Part shown: in pieces, positions 18,347 through 27,373 of the stretch
How positions within the stretch are numbered: the first letter of the stretch is position 1
Layout: each line of letters opens with the position of its first letter
Origin: Streptomyces noursei
GTDB taxonomy: Bacteria > Actinomycetota > Actinomycetes > Streptomycetales > Streptomycetaceae
DNA length: 64,000 nt
NCBI RefSeq assembly: GCF_016917755.1
Contig: NZ_CP070326.1
Span: forward strand, 1 to 64,000
Direction of reading: 5' to 3'
Program-made: the position numbers and the translations under genes
Notes under the pieces: generated by a model
What the model was told of the DNA's origin: nothing
Seen by the model: the letters and a program-made list of their open reading frames with translations, nothing else
Database searches by the model: none

Positions 18347-18817
18347 TCAGACCCAGCGCTGGTTGTCACCGTCGTTGCAACCATGCATATAGATGTCCGT
18401 CCCGTTGGTGTCGAAGCACTGCTCAGCCCAGTTGTAGATCTTCGCATGCTGATTCCAGAAGCGGACGCCCCTGCCGTTGTTGTCCACGAACCAGCTGTTG
18501 TTCGGCTCGGAGTTGCATCCCCAAGCCCCGACAGAGCCGCTTTGGGGATCTACTCCGAGGCACAGGCCCTGCACGGCCTTGTTGCCGAGCTGCCGGGTTC
18601 CGTCGTTCCAGACGTGAACGATCCACTTCTGATTGTCGCCGGAATTGCAGTCGTTCACGTATACGCGCCAGGCCCCGCCATCCATGACCTGAGCGTCCAG
18701 ACACTTGCCTGTGGCAACATTCTTGAACGTCTCGATCTCGTCAGCGCTGGCCGGGGATGCGGTGAGCACACCCAATGCGGCAACCGCGGGCAGTACCGCC
18801 AGGAACTTCTTGCGCAT
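18347..18817 (-). CDS. Secreted ricin-type beta-trefoil lectin protein
   Basis: 156 residues. Start MRKKFLAVLPAVAALG has a textbook signal peptide ending SPASA-DE; GAGGAG precedes ATG 18817. The mature part is a single beta-trefoil with QxW-type repeats: DNQKWIV, NNSWFVD and DNQRWV at the C-terminus, each preceded by a CLD/CLG/CFD element. Cysteines pair plausibly in each lobe (KCLD...NDC, LCLG...GCN, QCFD...GCN). Such domains bind galactose, xylan or other glycans outside the cell. No catalytic domain is attached. It shares the lectin fold with the proteins at 49289-51167. Confidence 0.88.
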   Translation of the reverse strand: MRKKFLAVLPAVAALGVLTASPASADEIETFKNVATGKCLDAQVMDGGAWRVYVNDCNSGDNQKWIVHVWNDGTRQLGNKAVQGLCLGVDPQSGSVGAWGCNSEPNNSWFVDNNGRGVRFWNQHAKIYNWAEQCFDTNGTDIYMHGCNDGDNQRWV

Positions 18818-19693
18818 GAACACAACTCCTCGTTCGGCTCCGTGACACCGCAGTATGGGGATGACTGGGCACCCCCAAGGCTCGGTCAACTGCAGCGCCA
18901 GTTGTAGCGCATGACCGTCGCCCCGACGGGCCTCTCCCAGTCCGCTGCAGGCACACCTGCACCTGCTACGAAGAGCCGACGAGCTGGGCATTCGCCACCC
19001 GCAGGGCAGAATCTCCGGCACCGTTTCACGAGTGAAATCCGAAACCGTGACATCCAGTCATTCGACCGCCAGCCACACAGGACCCAATCGCCTCGTTATT
19101 CATATAACGGACACGATGTCCGCCGTGTTCAGGCCAATCTGGTCTCCGGTGAGGGTGCGCCCGACCTGGAAGGAGGCGTTGGCCAGGCAGCTGCGCCGAC
19201 AGCCCGGGCCAGCTCGGCGGCCGACAGCCGGTCGGCGGGCCGCGGCCCGACCTCCCCACCTTGGTCGCCATCGCCGGGACCAGCACGGGAGTTGCTGGCT
19301 GCAGCCCCGGGGCCGACTCGCGCCGGCGCTCCCTCGACGGACGAGCGCGCGCACCAACGACCCGAACCGCGTCACCGGGCGCAGGTTACTCAACTCAAGG
19401 GCAGACTGCTGTGGGTGGCACATCCCCCGGAGAGCCACCGGGATCGTCGGCTCGGCTGCGACTGGCGGCCGTCGCCGCGTACAGGCGCCCGCGCGGCCCG
19501 TGATCAGCCTTCGGGCGGAGGTCCTGTCATGAGAGGCGTACCTGCTCGGGTTCCCCGGGCTTCCCGGCGAGACAGCCTTATGAAGCCAGACGCGCCCGCG
19601 TTCACGCGGTCGCACGCCCCGCACAGCCCGCTCGACCGCACGTCCGTCAGCCCGGGCGGCTCGGCCGCCCGCCCAGAGAGCCAAGGAGAACCC
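18818..19693. other. Divergent intergenic region with a palindrome
   Basis: 875 bp between the lectin (minus) and GH18 (plus) genes. It contains the CGTTAT-N4-ATAACG palindrome at 19094. No gene was recognised in the rest, although several GC-rich frames are open. Confidence 0.4.
19094..19109. promoter_or_regulatory. Palindrome CGTTAT-N4-ATAACG
   Basis: Perfect 6-bp arms around TCAT in the lectin/GH18 divergent region. The same arms and spacing recur at 55421-55436 upstream of the polysaccharide deacetylase. It has the size and symmetry of a dimeric repressor site; the cognate regulator is not known. Confidence 0.4.
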
Positions 19694-20701
19694 ATGCGCA
19701 ACCTACTGTCCCGCCGTTGCCGCCTCGTCGGTACAGCCGCCTCCGCCGCCGTGATCGCGGTCGCCTGCACCGCACCCACCCAGGCCACCCAGCGGCTGCC
19801 CGTGCTCGGCTACCAGGTCCAGGGCGACGCGACCGCCCTGATAGATGCCAGTGCCCCCGCGCTCGGCTCCGTCGGCGTCGACGGAGTCAACATCAGCCCC
19901 GCCGGGAGCGGCGTCGACGCTCCCGGTGCCACCGCGCACGGCCAACTCGCCGCCGCGCACGCCCACGGCCTGCCCGCCGAACTCCTCGTCGGCAACTTCA
20001 ACGCGACGACCGACGACTTCGACGAGTCCGCCGCCAACAGGCTCCTGTCCAGCGCCGCCAACATCGACAACGTGGTCACTGCTCTCGGCAACGCCGTCTC
20101 CTCCCAGGGATGGGACGGCGTCTCCATCGACATGGAATCCCTCGCCGCCCGCGACACCGACGGCCTGACCCGCTTCGTCACCGCCCTGCGCCGGGCCCTG
20201 CCCGCGCGCAAGACCATCAGCATCGCCGTGACCACCTACACCGACACCGCCGACTACGCCGCCAACGGCTGGGATCTGCCAGCGCTCGGCCAACTCGTCG
20301 ACCGCGTCGTGCTCATGGCCTATGACGAGCACAGCAACAGCAGCGATCCCGGCCCTGTCGGCGAACTGTCCTGGCAGTCTGCGGGCCTGGATGCCCTCAC
20401 GAGTCAGGTCGCCCCTGGCAAAGTCGACCTCGGCGTGGCCGGTTACGGCTACTCCTGGAAACCCACTGGCGCGGTCACCCAGCTCAGCGACCAAGGCGCC
20501 CGAGACCTCGCCAGTTCCGACGGCGCCACCACCACATTCGACAGCACGGCCGGCGAATGGAACGCCACCCTCTCGGACGGAACTGTTCTGTGGTGGTCCG
20601 ACGCCCGATCCCTCACCGCACGTCGCACCCTCGCCGCCGCCAAGGGCATCCACGGACTTGCCGTTTGGGACCTGGGCCTGTCGGACACGATCCAGCCCTG
20701 A
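19694..20701 (+). CDS. Secreted glycoside hydrolase family 18-like protein
   Basis: 335 residues. AAGGAG precedes ATG 19694. The signal peptide (LVGTAASAAVIAVACTAPTQA) has a Cys, but its lipobox is not canonical. The barrel shows SVGVDGVNISP on strand 1-2, the GH18 catalytic strand GWDGVSIDMESL with the final acid as general acid, then VVLMAYDEHS and GLAVWDLGLSD, as in the YaaH/spore-cortex branch. GH18 enzymes cleave chitin or peptidoglycan-type N-acetylglucosamine polymers. The motif is DGVSIDME, so the acid Glu is present. It is single-gene; a decayed VapC follows. Confidence 0.85.
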   Translation: MRNLLSRRCRLVGTAASAAVIAVACTAPTQATQRLPVLGYQVQGDATALIDASAPALGSVGVDGVNISPAGSGVDAPGATAHGQLAAAHAHGLPAELLVGNFNATTDDFDESAANRLLSSAANIDNVVTALGNAVSSQGWDGVSIDMESLAARDTDGLTRFVTALRRALPARKTISIAVTTYTDTADYAANGWDLPALGQLVDRVVLMAYDEHSNSSDPGPVGELSWQSAGLDALTSQVAPGKVDLGVAGYGYSWKPTGAVTQLSDQGARDLASSDGATTTFDSTAGEWNATLSDGTVLWWSDARSLTARRTLAAAKGIHGLAVWDLGLSDTIQP

Positions 20702-20729
20702 CCGGCATCGCCACTGGTTCAGGCCGCGA

Positions 20730-21154
20730 GTGCTGCGCGACACCTCCGCCCTGTTCCGACTGCTGCGCGACCCGGACCTGCAGGCCGCCTGGCGCGACGC
20801 GATCGACGCGAGGTCGACCGCGTCGCGCTACCCGCAGCGCGCCGAGTTCCTCTACAGCGCGCGACGGCCAGGAGTACGACGCGATCCCCGAGATGTTCAC
20901 GGACCTCCAGCCGGACGTCTCGGTGCCGAAGAGCGCGGGACGCTGGATCGACACCGTGCAGCGCCCCATGGCCCTCGCAGGCATGCACCGAAGCTCCTCC
21001 GCAACCGACCTCATGATCGCAGCGACAGCAGCGCGTCACGGACTCACCGTTCTCCAAACGACGCGGACTACCGCACCGTGCAGGCCACACCGCTGACCTC
21101 AGCGAGCACAGCACCTGGAGCACTCCTGGGTCTGAATCCACCGAGCGGGGATGA
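20730..21154 (+). pseudogene. vapC: VapC-type PIN-domain toxin, decayed
   Basis: The first frame reads LRDTSALFRLLRDPDLQAAW and QRAEFLYSAR, the PIN-domain start with its first Asp and a conserved Glu. Near 20863 the reading shifts to EYDAIPEMFTDL, VPKSAGRWIDTVQ and SATDLMIAATAARHGLTVL, holding the third acidic residue. Near 21057 it shifts again to NDADYRTV (last Asp) and then to ADLSEHSTW. Three frameshifts mean no toxin is made. Intact VapC cleaves RNA and is neutralised by VapB; no antitoxin gene is present upstream, where the GH18 gene ends 28 bp before. Confidence 0.7.
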
Positions 21155-21228
21155 TCTCGGCTGCGATTTCGCCAGGAAGACCAGTCGGCATCCGGAGCAC
21201 ATCAACCAGCCTGCGCTGGCAACCACCA

Positions 21229-21798
21229 CTACCGCTCTGGCCGGTTGAGTCGCAAGCCGTCCAGCGCTGTCTGCAGGATCGGCCCGGAGTAGCCGAGGCC
21301 ACCGTTGATGGACGCGATGGCGATGATCATGTCGAGGATCTGCTCAAGGGTCAGGTCGTCGCGGACTTCAAGGGCGCGCTGTGCCGCGGCGAGAAGCGGT
21401 CGGCCGGCGGCGATGACGCGGGTGCGGTTCTGGCTGAAGATCGGATCGCTGGCGTCCGTGTCCGCCAGCAGCTCGGAGGCGATGTGGTGCTTGGCGGTGA
21501 TGAACGCGGAGAACCGGTACAGCCAGTCGGTGAGCACGGCGCCGGGCGTGTCGCCTTCCGCGCTCTCGGCGGCCGCGCAGATGGTGTCGACCTCGTCGGC
21601 GTAGAGGGCCTCGAGAAGCTCTCGGCGCCCGGGGAAGTTCCGGTAGAGGGTCGCCATGCCGACACCTGCGCGCCGCGCGATCTCGGCCATCGAGATGTGA
21701 GCGCCGGGTTCGGCGAACGCGGTGCGGGCAACCTTGAGGATCGTGTCGCGATTGCGCTCGGCGTCGGCGCGTTTCGAGGCCGGTCGCATCTGGTCCAT
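21229..21798 (-). CDS. TetR-family repressor
   Basis: 189 residues. The N-terminal helix-turn-helix (RDTILKVARTAFAEPG, ISMAEIARRAGVGMATLYRNFPGRRELLEAL) is typical of TetR/AcrR proteins. The C-terminal ligand domain includes IASELLADTDASDPIF and ends LDGLRLNRPER. It is divergent from the aldo/keto reductase at 21914. Two palindromes with matching design lie between the genes and are the probable operators for both. It likely represses the aldo/keto reductase-hydrolase operon until a small electrophile or substrate binds. Confidence 0.9.
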   Translation of the reverse strand: MDQMRPASKRADAERNRDTILKVARTAFAEPGAHISMAEIARRAGVGMATLYRNFPGRRELLEALYADEVDTICAAAESAEGDTPGAVLTDWLYRFSAFITAKHHIASELLADTDASDPIFSQNRTRVIAAGRPLLAAAQRALEVRDDLTLEQILDMIIAIASINGGLGYSGPILQTALDGLRLNRPER

Positions 21799-21814
21799 GT
21801 CACGACTTCCTAAG

Positions 21815-21854
21815 TGGATAGGCTATCCAGTACGGTGAACGGACAGGTTGTCCG
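21815..21854. promoter_or_regulatory. Twin operator palindromes between tetR and the aldo/keto reductase gene
   Basis: Two 15-bp palindromes: TGGATAGGCTATCCA at 21815-21829 and CGGACAGGTTGTCCG at 21840-21854, centres 25 bp apart. They share the GGA-N9-TCC frame. Both lie in the 115-bp gap between divergent starts, where a TetR dimer pair would block both promoters. Confidence 0.7.
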
Positions 21855-21913
21855 TTTCGGACTCATCCTACTCCGCCGACCGCGGCCACTCGCGGAGACT
21901 TGAGGAGCTCACC

Positions 21914-22951
21914 ATGGACCACCGACCTCTGGGACGCACCAGCGTCTCCGTCAGCCAGCTGTGCCTGGGCGCGATGATGCTCGGCTCGTTCGGCAATCCT
22001 GATCACGACGACGCGACCAAGATCATCCATCGCGCCCTCGACGCCGGGATCAACTTCGTAGACACCGCCGACGTCTACTCCGGCGGGGAGTCGGAGCAGA
22101 TCGTGGGCAAAGCGCTCGCCGGCGGGCGGCGCGAGAACGTGGTACTCGCCACGAAGGTCGGCCTGCCGCTCGGCGAGGACCTCAACCACCGCGGAACCTC
22201 GCGCCGCTGGATCACCGAAGCGGTCGAGGGCTCGCTGCGCCGGTTGGGAACCGACTGGATCGACCTGTACCAGGTTCACCGCCTCGATTCGGCCGTCGAC
22301 GTCGACGAGACCCTGGGTGCACTGTCCGACCTGGTCCGCGCGGGCAAGATCCGCGCCTTCGGCGCTTCTACGGTCCCCGCGTCCGGGATCGTCGAGGCGC
22401 AGTGGACCGCCGAGCGCCGCGGCCGCGAGCGCTTCCGCACCGAACAGCCGCCCTACTCGATGCTGACCCGCGCCATCGAGTACGACGTACTGCCGACCTG
22501 CCTGCGCTACGGCATGGGCGTGCTCACCTACAGCCCGCTGGCTGGTGGCTGGCTCTCGGGCAGGTACCGCAAGGGCCGGGCGGTCAGTGGGCCGGGCTCG
22601 GTCGTCCGCGCACAACGCTTCGCCGGCGTCTACGACGGGACCGACCCCGCCAACGCCGCCAAGCTCGACGCCGCCGACGCCCTCGGCGCGCTCGCCGACG
22701 AGGCCGGGCTGACGCTGGTCCAGATGGCCATCGCGTTCGTCACCCGCCACCCGGCGGTCACCTCCGCGATCGTCGGCCCGCGCACCATGGACCACCTCGA
22801 GTCCTACCTGACCGCCGACGGCGTCGAGCTCGCCCCCGACCTGCTCGACCGCATCGACGAGATCGTGCCGCCCGGCGACACCATCAACATCGCCGACAAC
22901 CAGTGGGCGACCTCGACGACAACGCTGCAGCCCGCATCCCGCCGCCGCTAG
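21914..22951 (+). CDS. Aldo/keto reductase
   Basis: 345 residues. Active-site residues are in INFVDTADVYSGGESE (Asp, Tyr), VVLATKVGLP (Lys) and IDLYQVHRLD (His). Cofactor contacts are in TSAIVGPRTMDHLESYL. ATG 21914 follows GAGGAGCTC. It is divergent from the TetR gene and followed after 152 bp by a serine hydrolase; a strong hairpin lies in that gap. The pair could form a detoxification or ketone-processing unit controlled by the TetR protein (inference). Confidence 0.9.
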   Translation: MDHRPLGRTSVSVSQLCLGAMMLGSFGNPDHDDATKIIHRALDAGINFVDTADVYSGGESEQIVGKALAGGRRENVVLATKVGLPLGEDLNHRGTSRRWITEAVEGSLRRLGTDWIDLYQVHRLDSAVDVDETLGALSDLVRAGKIRAFGASTVPASGIVEAQWTAERRGRERFRTEQPPYSMLTRAIEYDVLPTCLRYGMGVLTYSPLAGGWLSGRYRKGRAVSGPGSVVRAQRFAGVYDGTDPANAAKLDAADALGALADEAGLTLVQMAIAFVTRHPAVTSAIVGPRTMDHLESYLTADGVELAPDLLDRIDEIVPPGDTINIADNQWATSTTTLQPASRRR

Positions 22952-22962
22952 AGCATCCAGGG

Positions 22963-22989
22963 GCCGGGCCAGCGAAGAGCCGGCCCGGC
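22963..22989 (+). terminator. Hairpin between aldo/keto reductase and hydrolase genes
   Basis: GCCGGGCC (22963-22970) pairs with GGCCCGGC (22982-22989). It may be a terminator or an intercistronic processing hairpin; no T-run follows. Confidence 0.4.
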
Positions 22990-23103
22990 AGACCGCATAC
23001 ATCCCCGCGGCTCGGAACGCCATGGAGCCGTGAGGGCGCCTCGTCCCCCGCCGCCGGCCGAATGAGGCCCACGGCAAAGCCAATAGGAAGGGAAGTACAC
23101 ATC

Positions 23104-24063
23104 ATGAGTGAATCGACTCACGCCGCCGACAGCGTCAGCACGCCCGTCCCCGTCCTCTCGGTCGCTCCGGTGGTGGTGCCGGCTCCTGGCCGCGCCGTGG
23201 CTCTGCACGTGCGAGTCTCCGCGCCCATGACCGGAAGCCGGCTGCCGGTCATCCTCCTCTCGCACGGCCACGGTCCCTCGAACAACCTCTCCTCCCTGAA
23301 CGGCTACGCCCCGCTCGCCAACTACTGGGCGGCGCACGGCTTCGTCGTGATCCAGCCCACCCATCTCAGCTCCAGGACACTGAGCCTGGATCCCGACGCC
23401 CCTGAGGCACCGCTGTACTGGCGATCGCGGGCGGAGGACATGAAGCGCATCCTCGACCAGCTCAACGTGATCGAAGCCGCCGTCCCAGAACTCCTGGGGC
23501 GCCTGGACCCGAGCAGGGTCGCTGTAGCCGGGCACTCGATGGGCGGGCACACCGCCAGCCTGCTGCTGGGCGCCCGGCTCACCGATCCCCGCGACGGAAC
23601 GGAAGTGAACCTGGCCGAGCCCCGCATCAAGGCGGGTGTCCTGCTCGCCGCGCCCGGCAGAGGCGGCGATGCCCTCACCGAGTTCGTGGCCGAGAGCTAC
23701 TCGTTCTTCCTGACCACGGACTTCTCCGCGATGACGACGCCCGCGCTCGTGGTCGCCGGCGACAAGGACCCCTCTCCCCACCTGACGGTTCGCGGCCCCG
23801 GCTGGCACACCGATCCGTACGTCCTCTCCCCCGGCCCCAAGTCCCTGATCACCCTGTTCGGCGCAGAGCACGGTCTCGGCGGGGTCTCCGGATACGACGC
23901 CGCCGAGACCACGGACGAGAACCCCGAGCGAGTCACCGCGGTCCAGCGGCTCACCTGGGCCTACCTCCGCACCGAGCTCTACCCCGGGGATTCCGCCTGG
24001 CAGCAGGCGTGTGACGCGCTGACGGTCGGCCCCAGCTCGCTCGGACGGGTCGAATCCAAGTGA
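23104..24063 (+). CDS. Alpha/beta hydrolase (chlorophyllase/PAF-acetylhydrolase-like)
   Basis: 319 residues, no signal peptide. The nucleophile elbow is VAVAGHSMGGHTAS (Ser near residue 142), the oxyanion region LPVILLSHGHG, the acid probably Asp in LVVAGDKDPS and the catalytic His in LFGAEHGLGG. AGGAAGGGAAG precedes ATG 23104. It follows the aldo/keto reductase in the same direction and is probably co-regulated with it. Substrate likely a small ester or lactone; not determinable. Confidence 0.85.
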   Translation: MSESTHAADSVSTPVPVLSVAPVVVPAPGRAVALHVRVSAPMTGSRLPVILLSHGHGPSNNLSSLNGYAPLANYWAAHGFVVIQPTHLSSRTLSLDPDAPEAPLYWRSRAEDMKRILDQLNVIEAAVPELLGRLDPSRVAVAGHSMGGHTASLLLGARLTDPRDGTEVNLAEPRIKAGVLLAAPGRGGDALTEFVAESYSFFLTTDFSAMTTPALVVAGDKDPSPHLTVRGPGWHTDPYVLSPGPKSLITLFGAEHGLGGVSGYDAAETTDENPERVTAVQRLTWAYLRTELYPGDSAWQQACDALTVGPSSLGRVESK

Positions 24064-24234
24064 GCCGCATGACTGGGCCGCCCTCGCACGCGCCACCTCC
24101 GAGGAGAGCGGCCTTCCGGCCGACGACCCGACCTGCGCCGCCGCGGGCGTCCATCCCAGTGAACCGCGTTGCCCGCTTCGGCTGTTGCTCGGGCCAGGTG
24201 GGCTGCTGGCGCGGAGCGGGAGAGTGGCTCGGGC

Positions 24235-24405
24235 AGCGCTGGGATAACAAGCCGGGCTCGGCATCAACGAGGACGCCCAGGCCGACCGGGCGCTTGAGCT
24301 CGTGCCGAGCGCTCTCGACGCTCTTCGGGGTGACGGCCAGGTCGAGGCGTTCACACAGCTCGCGGGTGCACATCGGCCCGACGGCGTCGGCGACGACATG
24401 AGGAT
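24235..24405 (-). pseudogene. Winged-helix C-terminal fragment related to the protein at 35812-36234
   Basis: The segment TRELCERLDLAVTPKSVESA followed by RHELKRPVGLGVLVDAEPGL aligns with RAKEVCEVLGIGTEPRHTES, RAKLKRLVDRDILTEPEPGL at the C-terminus of the 35812 gene. Only this last domain remains, with no start codon. The family is common next to transposable elements in Streptomyces, and its function is unknown. Confidence 0.5.
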
Positions 24406-24467
24406 CGCTGGTAGGCCGAGTGGTCCGGCAGGGCGGGCGGCGGGAGTGCGACGGGCCTCTTCAGCCG

Positions 24468-24960
24468 GGGACCTGCGGATACTGCCCTGTGCCGGTGATG
24501 ATCTGTCCGCTGGGGCCGAGGGTGGTGAGGTGCCCGGTGAGTGCGGCGACGGCGCGGCCGTCGTTGCGGCGGTGATAGATGGACGGCACCAGGCACCAGG
24601 CCCCAGGCCCCAGGCCCCAGCGCAACGGTCGCAGCTGCCGCGTGGCCTCGCCGGTGTCGTGCTCGACTCGTTCCAGCGCCGCACCAGCGTCTCGTCATCC
24701 ACGGGAGCCGTCATACCAAGGACGACGTCGGCATTGTGGTTGTCCCAGGCCGGAGGCACCGTCGCGTCGAGGTGGACGCGTAGAGCGCCGCTTCCCCTAT
24801 CCCAGGCCATGTCGAGCACGGAGCCGATGGGCACGCCGTTGGGTTGCGGGAAGGTGAAAGCGGCCTTCTGGGCGCGGCCGGCGAGCCAGGTGGCAGCTGC
24901 GGCTTTGAGGAAGACGTGGTCGGCGCTGGAGGCGTCGCGGGCCCGGCGCTCGCAGATCCG
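24468..24960 (-). pseudogene. Unrecognised protein fragment with a frameshift
   Basis: From about 24960 the minus strand reads ERRARDASSADHVFLKAAAA, then AAFTFPQPNGVPIGSVLDMA and AWDNHNADVVLGMTAPVDDE. The reading moves to the next frame near 24690 and ends LTTLGPSGQIITGTGQYPQV with a stop at 24468. The sequence is clearly coding-like but has no start and no domain that I recognise. A short internal repeat of AGGCCCC units lies near 24595-24625. Confidence 0.4.
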
Positions 24961-25033
24961 CGGGTTCCGGTGGGGTCGGGGTGGTGAGCGAAGTGACAGA
25001 CGTTCCCTGTTGGGTCAGCGTGTGGGAGCTGAC

Positions 25034-26161
25034 TCAACAGGGGGTTCCGTGCTGGGTGGCCACAACGGCACTCGTGCCCGGCGCGAAGTCTTCATTTTCG
25101 GCGGTGACGCAAACCGCGCCGTCGTTGGGGTACACCTGCTGGTTCATCTCGACGAGCCGTTTCTGTCCACGGGCCTCGGCCACGGAGATGATCTGCAGGG
25201 TCTGCTGACGCTGTTCACGGTGCCAGGGCAGGAACTCGGCGGTCGTGATGAACATCAGGCAGGTCAGACATGAGTTGGCGTGCGGACAGGACTGCACCAC
25301 CGGAAGGCCGCAGTAGCCGTTGGGGAGGGCCTGGGTCGCTCGGGAGAGCCCCTGTTTGGCCCACGCCGCCTCCGCGAGAGGGCCGGCCGGGTCCAGAGCA
25401 ACGGTCTCACCTTGGGCATTGACCCTGCGTGCCTTCTCCCAGTGCCGGCGGACGGTCGTGTCCGACAGCCGGGCGTAGTGGGCGGTCATCTGGGCCGAGG
25501 TGTGATCAAGGATCTGACGTACGACCTCCTGCGGGACGTCCTTGTTGATCAGCCGGGTGCCGAGGGTGTGCCGGAACTGATGGGGTGTGATATGCACCAG
25601 GCGGCCCAACTCGCCACGGGTGTCGCATTGTTGGAGCCATGCGGACAGCGAGATCCGGTAGCCGGAGGTGCTGATCGGCCTGTCGCCGCGGAGGTTCGCG
25701 TCGGCGCGGGGGAAGAGGACCGGCACCCTCTCTGGCCGCTCTTCCAAGATTCGACGTTGCTGGTCACGGAGCTGTTGTTCGAGTTGCTCGTCGATGGGGA
25801 CCAACGCCTCGCGCTTCATCTTGTGATGGAAGTAGCGCAGGTAGGGTGCCCCTTCGGCATCGTGGACGACGGGGTCGAGCGGCAGGTTGATGGCGTCGCT
25901 AACGCGTAGGCCGCAGCGGATGAGGACGAGGGTGATCAGCCGTCGTGCGGGGTCTTGCCCGCGGGCGAGGTTGGCGGGGTCTTCCAGCTGGGCCATGACG
26001 TGCTCGGCCACGGACCGGGGCAGCAGGGGCTGCGGCGTGGGGTAGTCCTCGGGGACGAAGGTTGCGTTGCTGGGCAGGGTCTCGTCCCAGCGGTGCACTC
26101 GGATCGTGCGCAGGAAAGTGTTTAGGGGGTATCGCCGAGGTGAGTCCAAAAGGCGCCACGG
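25034..26161 (-). pseudogene. Tyrosine recombinase, Tn554 TnpB-like fragment
   Basis: Catalytic residues of a tyrosine recombinase are present: Arg in IRCGLRVSDAINL, HQFRHTLGTRL (HxxR), His and nucleophile Tyr in LDHTSAQMTAHYARLSD. After the catalytic domain comes a cysteine-rich tail (YCGLPVVQSCPHANSCLTCLMF, read in two parts), a hallmark of large actinobacterial Tn554-like recombinases. Those are about 650 residues; homology here begins only at PWRLLDSPRRYPL, so the N-terminal half is missing, and the last 30 residues are unrelated. No partner tnpA/tnpC is nearby. Confidence 0.7.
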
Positions 26162-26297
26162 GATGATCTTGGAGTCGGGACGGCTCGCTTGTGCGGCTCC
26201 AGGGATCAAGGGACTGTGGGCGGAGCGTTGCGGTGGCGGTTGGCGCTGAGATTGATCATGGCCGCCGCTGGTCCTTGACGCACCTAGGATTGCGAGA

Positions 26298-27275
26298 GTG
26301 ACAGCAAGAACCAGTGACATCGAGAAGGCGGCCGGTGTGCTGCGTGCCGGCGGGCTGGTGGCCCTCCCGACCGAGACTGTCTACGGTCTGGGCGCCAACG
26401 CCGAGGACCCCGCCGCCGTCGCGCGTATCTTCCAGGTCAAGGGACGTCCGCCCGCCCACCCGCTGATCGTCCACATCGGCGGCGCGGAGCAGCTGGACGG
26501 CTGGGTCCAGGACGTGCCCCAGGCGGCGCGCCTGCTGGCCGAACACTTCTGGCCAGGGCCGCTCACGCTGGTCATGCGGCGCGGTTCCCGCGTGCCCCTC
26601 GAAGCGACCGGTGGCTTGGAGACGGTGGCCGTGCGCGTCCCGGACCACCCGGTCGCCCTGGCGCTGCTGTCGGCCTTCGGCGGTGGTGTCACGGCCCCGT
26701 CCGCCAACCGCTTCGGCGCGGTCAGCCCCGTCACGGCGGGCCATGTCCGTGCCGAGCTCGGCGATGCTGTCGACTTCGTGTTGGACGGCGGTCCCTGCGA
26801 GGTCGGCGTCGAGTCGACCATCGTCGACGTCACGGGCGATGTCCCGTGCATCCTTCGGCCGGGCGGGGTGACGCGCGAGGACCTCGAAGCGGTGCTGGGG
26901 CACCCGATCGCAGTGCCCTCGACCAGCCGGGTCCGGGTGCCGGGCCAGCATGCGTCCCACTACGCGCCGCGGGCGCGGGTCGTCCTCGTCGAGCCCGAGA
27001 AGGTCGTCGTCGAAGCGGAGCTGGCGCAGGAGTTGGGGCACCAGGTGGGCGTCTTTCTTCCGCCCTCCTTCGTCGGCGCTGCGGTGAAGGCGCACGCAGT
27101 GGTGGCGGTCCCCGGTTCGATGGCAGCCTACGCGCGCGGGCTGTACGGGTTCCTGCGCGAACTCGACCAGCAAGGGTGCGACCTCATCGTCGCCTCGCTG
27201 CCGGCGGAGGAGGGGCTGGGACTGGCGATCGCCAACCGGCTCCGCCGCGCCGCGGGGCCACGGCCCACCGTGTGA
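26298..27275 (+). CDS. L-threonylcarbamoyladenylate synthase (Sua5/TsaC type)
   Basis: 325 residues: an N-terminal YrdC/TsaC domain (AGGLVALPTETVYGLGANA, FQVKGRPPAHPLIVHI, HFWPGPLTLVMRR, APSANRFGAVSPVTAGHV) plus a C-terminal Sua5 domain beginning near PGQHASHYAPRARV. It makes threonylcarbamoyl-AMP from threonine, bicarbonate and ATP for the t6A37 modification of ANN-decoding tRNAs. The KGRP motif and the SANxSG-like loop are present (here SANRFGA, a variant). GTG 26298 with GCGAGAG close upstream. As Streptomyces normally has another copy of this essential gene, this may be a second paralogue (inference). Confidence 0.88.
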   Translation: MTARTSDIEKAAGVLRAGGLVALPTETVYGLGANAEDPAAVARIFQVKGRPPAHPLIVHIGGAEQLDGWVQDVPQAARLLAEHFWPGPLTLVMRRGSRVPLEATGGLETVAVRVPDHPVALALLSAFGGGVTAPSANRFGAVSPVTAGHVRAELGDAVDFVLDGGPCEVGVESTIVDVTGDVPCILRPGGVTREDLEAVLGHPIAVPSTSRVRVPGQHASHYAPRARVVLVEPEKVVVEAELAQELGHQVGVFLPPSFVGAAVKAHAVVAVPGSMAAYARGLYGFLRELDQQGCDLIVASLPAEEGLGLAIANRLRRAAGPRPTV

Positions 27276-27373
27276 CCCGCACGGACGCCGTTCCTCCGAG
27301 GAGCTGTTTCCCGACCGCGGCTGCGTACGGCCGGATGGCGCAGGAGATGCGGGCCGGGGTAGCCGCGTGAGTG

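Noticed and set aside
22948..24834. 628-residue minus-strand open frame
   Set aside because: It is mostly antisense to the serine hydrolase gene, with no domain. Only its upstream end, near 24590-24834, overlaps a plausible gene remnant.
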